Positions 33,024 through 36,386 of a stretch of DNA of 36,386 nucleotides are shown here, in pieces. The translations under genes were made by a program, and so were the position numbers. The notes beneath the pieces were generated by a model that was given only the letters and a program-made list of their open reading frames with translations, was not told where the DNA came from and searched no databases. Source of the DNA: Candidatus Kaiserbacteria bacterium (GTDB taxonomy: Bacteria > Patescibacteriota > Minisyncoccia > Phycocordibacterales > UBA2100); assembly GCA_016214605.1 (NCBI GenBank), contig JACROD010000007.1, positions 1-36,386 of the forward strand, given 5' to 3'. Position 1 is the first letter of the stretch. Each line of letters opens with the position of its first letter.

Positions 33024-34748
33024 CTACACTGATATATGCAGTTGCGCAATGCGGCTTGTTAACACCTTGCTCTCGGCAGTGAGGCGCGCCTCTTCGGCTT
33101 CATCTCCCCTACTCTCGGCGGCATCGCGCGCGGCACCCACCCGTGCGAGCTCAGCCGCAAGGCGCTCTTGGAGTATCCGACGCACCAGCATCGCGCCCTC
33201 GGTCTTGAGAGAGCCGCTATTGCCATGCGCATGCTCGGCGGAGAAGCGCAGGGACTCTTTTTCTTTGTCGGGGAGCGCACGCAACATCTCAAACGCTTCA
33301 GCCCCGATCGCTTCTTGGAGATCGTGTCCAAAAACAGCGACATCAATAGAAGGCTTCGCGAGAGATTCTTGCCAGAGCAAAAGCGAAAATGCCTGCTGTA
33401 CACGATCGGCAGTCTTCTGCGGATTGGGCGGCTGGGGTGATGCAGGTACCGCGTGCTCTGCGGGAGATCGTGGCGCTAGGGGCACCTTGGCGACGGCTTC
33501 GGCGACGGCCTTCTCGGAGACACCGAGTCGCTGCGATATTTCGCGCGTGTATTGTTCGCGCGCGATCGGGCTTTGGACATCGACGAGGAATGGAAGGACG
33601 ACGAGCTCCACCGAGCGGCGAAATTTGTCTTGTTGTGGTGTATGCTTTTGCAACACATCGAGTAAAAAAGTAATAATGTCTTTGGCATCGCGGATCGTCG
33701 CGCGCCAGGCGTCGGCGCCCTGTGCCTTGATCAGATCGGCAGGGTCTTTGCCATCACTTATCTGCGCGACTTTGACATTGAGACCTCCCGCAAGCGCTTC
33801 GCGGGCGGCGCGACCAGCGGCTTTGATCCCTGCCTCATCGGCGTCGAGCGCGAGCACGATATTGTCGGTCATGCGTTTGATGAGTCCCGCGTGCTCGGCG
33901 GTAAATGCCGTACCGGATACCGCGACGGTATTGGCCCAGCCCGCCTGATGCGACATGAGCAGATCCATCTGGCCTTCTACGAGGACCGCACAATTGAGCT
34001 TGCGCATAGAGAGCTTGGCCTTGTCGAAACCATAGAGGACGCGGGATTTGTGGAAGAGCGGCGTCTCGGGACTATTGAGGTATTTAGGTGCTTCGGGTGA
34101 AGCGTCGGCCCCGAAGATGCGTCCAGAAAAAGCGACCACTCGACCGGCACTGTCGTTGATTGGAAACATGATGCGATTGCGGAATTTGTCGGTGAGCCCT
34201 CCCCGCTCGTTCTTCTTGGCCAATCCCGCTTCAAGGATCTCTGCCTCGGAGAACCCTTTAGTCTTCAAGTGCTCTGAGAGCTCACTCCACGCATTGCCCG
34301 CGAACCCGAGGCGAAATGTCCGAGCCGTGACATCTTCCAAGCCGCGATCCTTGAGATATTTCTTGGCTTCGTCGCTGAATCGCGATACGTAATAGATCGT
34401 CGCCGCTTCCATCACCTCGAAGAGCCGGTCGCGAGAATCCTTTTTCTCCCGGCCGCCTCCTTGATAAACGATCTCGACGCCAGCACGATCCGCGAGCATC
34501 TTGAGCGCGCCTTTGAAATCCACCCCTTCGATCGCTTCGACAAATGAAAAAATATCTCCGCCGACATTACACCCGAAGCAATGGTACGTGCCACGATCAG
34601 GCGACACGAAAAAAGACGGCGACTTTTCAGCATGAAAAGGGCAGCGCGCGCGCAAGGCACCGCCCGCACGATCGAGTTTCAGATAGGTCGAGACCACATC
34701 GACGATAGAGAGCCTGTCTTTTATTTGCTGGACGGTGTCGGAGGACAT
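33024..34748 (-). CDS. dnaG: DNA primase DnaG
   Basis: A 574-residue primase that makes RNA primers at the replication fork. The CHC2 zinc finger is complete (C36, H39, C57, C60 in CPFHAEKS and YHCFGCNVGGD). The TOPRIM core has VLVEGQMDLLM and LALDADEAG. The C-terminal part, about 150 residues, is the helicase-interacting domain and includes a Glu/Ala-rich helical end. On the minus strand CATAAT lies 6 nt before the ATG, suggesting a leaderless mRNA. It heads the dnaG-rpoD pair. Confidence 0.97.
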   Translation of the reverse strand: MSSDTVQQIKDRLSIVDVVSTYLKLDRAGGALRARCPFHAEKSPSFFVSPDRGTYHCFGCNVGGDIFSFVEAIEGVDFKGALKMLADRAGVEIVYQGGGREKKDSRDRLFEVMEAATIYYVSRFSDEAKKYLKDRGLEDVTARTFRLGFAGNAWSELSEHLKTKGFSEAEILEAGLAKKNERGGLTDKFRNRIMFPINDSAGRVVAFSGRIFGADASPEAPKYLNSPETPLFHKSRVLYGFDKAKLSMRKLNCAVLVEGQMDLLMSHQAGWANTVAVSGTAFTAEHAGLIKRMTDNIVLALDADEAGIKAAGRAAREALAGGLNVKVAQISDGKDPADLIKAQGADAWRATIRDAKDIITFLLDVLQKHTPQQDKFRRSVELVVLPFLVDVQSPIAREQYTREISQRLGVSEKAVAEAVAKVPLAPRSPAEHAVPASPQPPNPQKTADRVQQAFSLLLWQESLAKPSIDVAVFGHDLQEAIGAEAFEMLRALPDKEKESLRFSAEHAHGNSGSLKTEGAMLVRRILQERLAAELARVGAARDAAESRGDEAEEARLTAESKVLTSRIAQLHISV

Positions 34749-34754
34749 GTCGTC

Positions 34755-34760
34755 ATTATG
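34755..34760 (-). promoter_or_regulatory. -10 box of leaderless dnaG mRNA
   Basis: On the minus strand GCG-CATAAT-GACGAC-ATG. Nearly the same string (GCGCATAATGACCAC) precedes the ABC exporter gene at 9769-9783. Confidence 0.55.
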
Positions 34761-34781
34761 CGCTGATTACCTCAAAAAGTG

Positions 34782-34808
34782 AAAGCCCGACAATCTTTGC
34801 CAGGCTTT
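34782..34808 (-). terminator. Terminator of the 50-residue gene
   Basis: On the minus strand AAAGCCTGGC pairs with GTCGGGCTTT over ten pairs including G-U, followed by CACTTTTTG. Confidence 0.7.
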
Positions 34809-34817
34809 AATTTCCGC

Positions 34818-34970
34818 TCAGAACGAGAACGGGTTATACCCCTCGGTAACACCTCGTTCGAATTCGCAGGCACATTTGCGCGCAGGAGTCACTACGGAGT
34901 AGACTACCCACACAAGACCTGTGATGATCGCAAAAACCGCGATGACCCTGATGACGTCCTCTCGAGACAT
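34818..34970 (-). CDS. Micro-membrane protein, 50 aa
   Basis: Starts MSREDVIRVIAVFAIITGLV, has one membrane helix and then a short exposed tail with a CAC motif (ARKCACEFERG). GGAGG lies five bases before the ATG at 34968-34970; an in-frame ATG at 35006 would put that site inside the gene. Unknown function. It is separated by terminators from both neighbours. Confidence 0.65.
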   Translation of the reverse strand: MSREDVIRVIAVFAIITGLVWVVYSVVTPARKCACEFERGVTEGYNPFSF

Positions 34971-35031
34971 GCCGACCTCCCTCAATCTCCGAATACATAA
35001 TGCCACATATATACAAAAAGTAAAATCCCGG

Positions 35032-35054
35032 CGGTTTTTGTCCGCCGGGCTTTC
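35032..35054 (-). terminator. Terminator of the 47-residue gene
   Basis: CCCGGCGG (35032-35039) pairs with CCGCCGGG (35047-35054). On the minus strand it is followed by ATTTTACTTTTTG. Confidence 0.8.
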
Positions 35055-35085
35055 GAGATACAGAGATCATTTTTAGAGAGCGCGC

Positions 35086-35229
35086 TTATCTCCCCATGAA
35101 GAGCCCGATGCTGGGCCCCACCACGAATTTGCCGATATATGCCGCCGCCATGATCAATCCCATGACGATGAATGTCCCGTTTCGCCTGTCGTAGAGAACG
35201 CGCCCCAGTATTTCTAGCAGCCTTTCCAT
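35086..35229 (-). CDS. Micro-membrane protein, 47 aa
   Basis: Starts MERLLEILGRVLYDRRNGTF and continues into one membrane helix (IVMGLIMAAAYIGKFVVG). AGGAG lies seven bases before the ATG at 35227-35229; longer readings start before the likely promoter. Unknown function; possibly a small regulator of a membrane complex. Confidence 0.65.
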   Translation of the reverse strand: MERLLEILGRVLYDRRNGTFIVMGLIMAAAYIGKFVVGPSIGLFMGR

Positions 35230-35270
35230 ATCCCATCTCCTGTTTCCGCTTTCCCACATTATCCAAAACC

Positions 35271-35298
35271 AACATATCATGTTCATTTGAATCGTCAA
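35271..35298 (-). promoter_or_regulatory. Promoter of the 47-residue gene
   Basis: On the minus strand TTGACG (35298-35293), 16 bp, then TATGTT (35276-35271). The -35 box overlaps the foot of the upstream terminator hairpin. Confidence 0.55.
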
Positions 35299-35323
35299 TA
35301 GCCGCCCTTGCGGGCGGCTATTG
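35296..35323. terminator. Bidirectional terminator hairpin
   Basis: CAATAGCCGCCC (35296-35307) pairs with GGGCGGCTATTG (35312-35323), loop TTGC. The T-run is weak on both sides. Confidence 0.7.
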
Positions 35324-35343
35324 AGGTCTTATTTGTAAGTTTG

Positions 35344-35451
35344 TTAGGCCTTCATCTGTTCGACTTCGGCTTCCTCCGCTACTCCCTTTCTACTTTGGAG
35401 CCCCATCGACGCAAACCCACTAACCTCCCCAATCCCAACCAAGTTTATAAC
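35344..35451 (-). pseudogene. Orphan coding tail abutting a palindrome
   Basis: On the minus strand the open frame reads VINLVGIGEVSGFASMGLQS, RKGVAEEAEVEQMKA, then TAA, with an in-frame stop just upstream inside the palindrome at 35441-35474. It looks like the 3' end of a gene without its body, by analogy with the other detached tails here. No matching gene is in the window. A 20-residue peptide from the internal ATG is an alternative. Confidence 0.4.
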
Positions 35452-35474
35452 TTACGACCGTGAGTTATAAACTT
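35441..35474. repeat. 34-bp palindromic repeat, copy 1 (downstream of PaaX-like gene)
   Basis: AAGTTTATAACT (35441-35452), a 10-nt core TACGACCGTG, and AGTTATAAACTT (35463-35474). An inverted copy lies at 36153-36186. Confidence 0.9.
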
Positions 35475-35526
35475 GCCTCAATTCACATTATTGTATTATT
35501 GTAGTTAGATCTCATCCACACATAAC

Positions 35527-36117
35527 TTAGTCGCGCGGTAAGTCGAATTGCTCTCGCAAATGCTTATCATACTCGATGGCGTCGGCAATTATATACAGTA
35601 GGTCCTTGCCGATATGGAGCTCCGCCTTTAGGAGTGCGATGATCTCTTCACAGTCGTACGGATACGCCCATACGCTCTGTTGCAAGCGCACAAAACCGAG
35701 ACGTATCATGATCGCCCGGGCTCGGTCACGTTGTGTGCGATGTTTCTCGGGAATATCAAAGATAACAAGTCGCCATTTATGATCCCACCGCTTTGGCCTG
35801 CGAAGCGCCTCTGAAGAATACGCCAGAGAGGACAATTCATTCCGCCCCTTGTCGGTGATTCGCAGATATACACGATCACCTTGCTGCACAAACTCTATCA
35901 ATCCCTTTTTCTTGAGGCGATTGGAGGCTTCGCGGATGCGCTGCCTGGGATCAGTTTTCCGGATCCTGTCGAGATCTACATACTTCAACAATTTTAGTGT
36001 ATTGGGAGCGGCCATGGCCACGAGCCCGATACCGGCCAGAGCGAGCGTCGAAAGCAGTGCCGTCTCAATCTGCCCGCGCCGCGTGCGCTTCTTTGAAGCA
36101 TCTTCCATGACCCCCAT
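35527..36117 (-). CDS. PaaX-like regulator with Cas2-like C-terminal fold
   Basis: A 196-residue protein. Residues about 1-45 hold a basic start and one hydrophobic helix (ALLSTLALAGIGLVAMAA), possibly a membrane anchor. Residues about 50-100 resemble a winged helix (IREASNRLKKKGLIEFVQQG, then VYLRITDKGR). The C-terminal part WRLVIFDIPEKHRTQRDRAR, LGFVRLQQSVWAYPYD and so on to RDLLYI-like KDLLYIIAD matches the ferredoxin-like Cas2 fold of PaaX proteins. PaaX family members are DNA-binding repressors; here the target is unknown and no phenylacetate genes are near. It is flanked on both sides by inverted copies of a 34-bp palindrome. The start is at 36117 or at the Met at 36108. Confidence 0.8.
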   Translation of the reverse strand: MGVMEDASKKRTRRGQIETALLSTLALAGIGLVAMAAPNTLKLLKYVDLDRIRKTDPRQRIREASNRLKKKGLIEFVQQGDRVYLRITDKGRNELSSLAYSSEALRRPKRWDHKWRLVIFDIPEKHRTQRDRARAIMIRLGFVRLQQSVWAYPYDCEEIIALLKAELHIGKDLLYIIADAIEYDKHLREQFDLPRD

Positions 36118-36152
36118 ATACCGATATGGTACCAGACATACGTTTTGAGAGT

Positions 36153-36186
36153 AAGTTTATATCTCACGGTCGTATGTTATAAACTT
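36153..36186. repeat. 34-bp palindromic repeat, copy 2 (upstream of PaaX-like gene, inverted)
   Basis: The reverse complement of this stretch matches copy 1 at 32 of 34 positions. It lies 36 bp before the PaaX-like start, in the promoter region, so it could be an operator. Confidence 0.9.
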
Positions 36187-36216
36187 ACGATACGAGCAAG
36201 ATAATCTTGGAAGCAG

Positions 36217-36263
36217 GGGGTTAACCGATCCATGAATGAAAGAACCCCCGATGCAAAGCATCG
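36217..36263 (-). terminator. Pair of hairpins after the truncated gene at the window end
   Basis: GGGGGTT (36217-36223) pairs with AACCCCC (near 36241-36247), and CGATGC (36249-36254) pairs with GCATCG (36258-36263). On the minus strand the second is followed by GGGGGTTCTTTC. Either could end the transcript from the right. Confidence 0.45.
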
Positions 36264-36286
36264 AGGTATCGTGTGGTTGAGTAGCG

Positions 36287-36386
36287 TTACTCGAACAAAG
36301 AGAGCGTTTGATGGTGTAGTTGCGTGTAGTCTTTGCGGCCTTGTTTCTTTACGTAGTTTTGCAGCATGGCGAGATTGCCGTACTGA
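36287..36386 (-). CDS. C-terminal end of a gene cut by the window edge
   Basis: On the minus strand an open frame enters from the right, reading QYGNLAMLQNYVKKQGRKDY and TQLHHQTLSLFE, then TAA. Thirty-two codons are visible, not enough to name the family. It looks coding (no stops, balanced composition) and is followed by hairpins. Confidence 0.5.
   Translation of the reverse strand, partial: QYGNLAMLQNYVKKQGRKDYTQLHHQTLSLFE

Noticed and set aside
35527-36117. True CRISPR Cas2
   Set aside because: The ferredoxin-like part is fused to an N-terminal winged-helix-like region as in PaaX, and no cas1 or array is nearby.
1-36386. tRNA, rRNA or tmRNA genes
   Set aside because: I saw no cloverleaf with CCA end, no rRNA core sequence and no tmRNA tag frame on reading both strands; a covariance-model search would be decisive.

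Overview
The window looks like a chromosomal segment of a Candidate Phyla Radiation bacterium, most likely a parcubacterium (Patescibacteria). The evidence is a shortened core gene set (a 766-residue ValRS), core genes that appear to be translated from leaderless mRNAs, secreted proteins ending in peptidoglycan-binding domains, and a minimal Hyf-type membrane complex. TGA serves as a stop codon (for example in hyfB), so the genetic code is standard and not that of Gracilibacteria or Absconditabacteria. This placement is inference from gene content; there is no rRNA or tRNA gene in the window.

Layout. 1-7.9 kb: an N-terminal half of PurD, then a 2324-residue secreted multidomain wall protein, both on the minus strand. 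8-12.6 kb: an MsbA-like ABC exporter divergent from tsaD, a secreted Cys-rich peptidoglycan-binding protein, a diverged copy of the tsaD 3' end and a probable small RNA divergent from valS. 12.6-22.3 kb: valS, a PrsW-like protease, hsp20 and a UvrD helicase fused to a Fe-S nuclease, with small SD-led genes between them. 22.3-29.4 kb: a six-gene operon hyfI-B-C-E-F-G. 29.5-34.8 kb: dnaG-rpoD (the classical order), a membrane protein, a REP-associated transposase with four palindromes, and two detached copies of the rpoD 3' end. 34.8-36.4 kb: two micro-membrane proteins, and a PaaX/Cas2-like protein flanked by inverted copies of a 34-bp palindrome.

Two systems stand out. First, the hyf operon keeps the membrane antiporter modules, but all four Cys ligands of the proximal Fe-S cluster (HyfI) and the Cys pairs of the NiFe site (HyfG) are replaced, and no ferredoxin-like subunit is present. 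It is probably a redox-silent energy-converting-hydrogenase-related (Ehr-like) complex.

Second, four core genes (tsaD, hsp20, uvrD-like, rpoD) each have one or two extra copies of their 3' coding tails downstream, separated from the gene by small cargo genes. Several copies abut or contain a palindrome. The differences between copies are largely synonymous, so the copies were real gene ends before arriving here. Cargo genes typically carry their own TTGACR promoter, a Shine-Dalgarno sequence and an intrinsic terminator, whereas many core genes have a -10 box 6-7 nt from the start codon and no Shine-Dalgarno. I infer a gene-tail-associated cassette system; no integrase is visible. Palindromic elements also sit in frame inside tsaD and inside the transposase gene.
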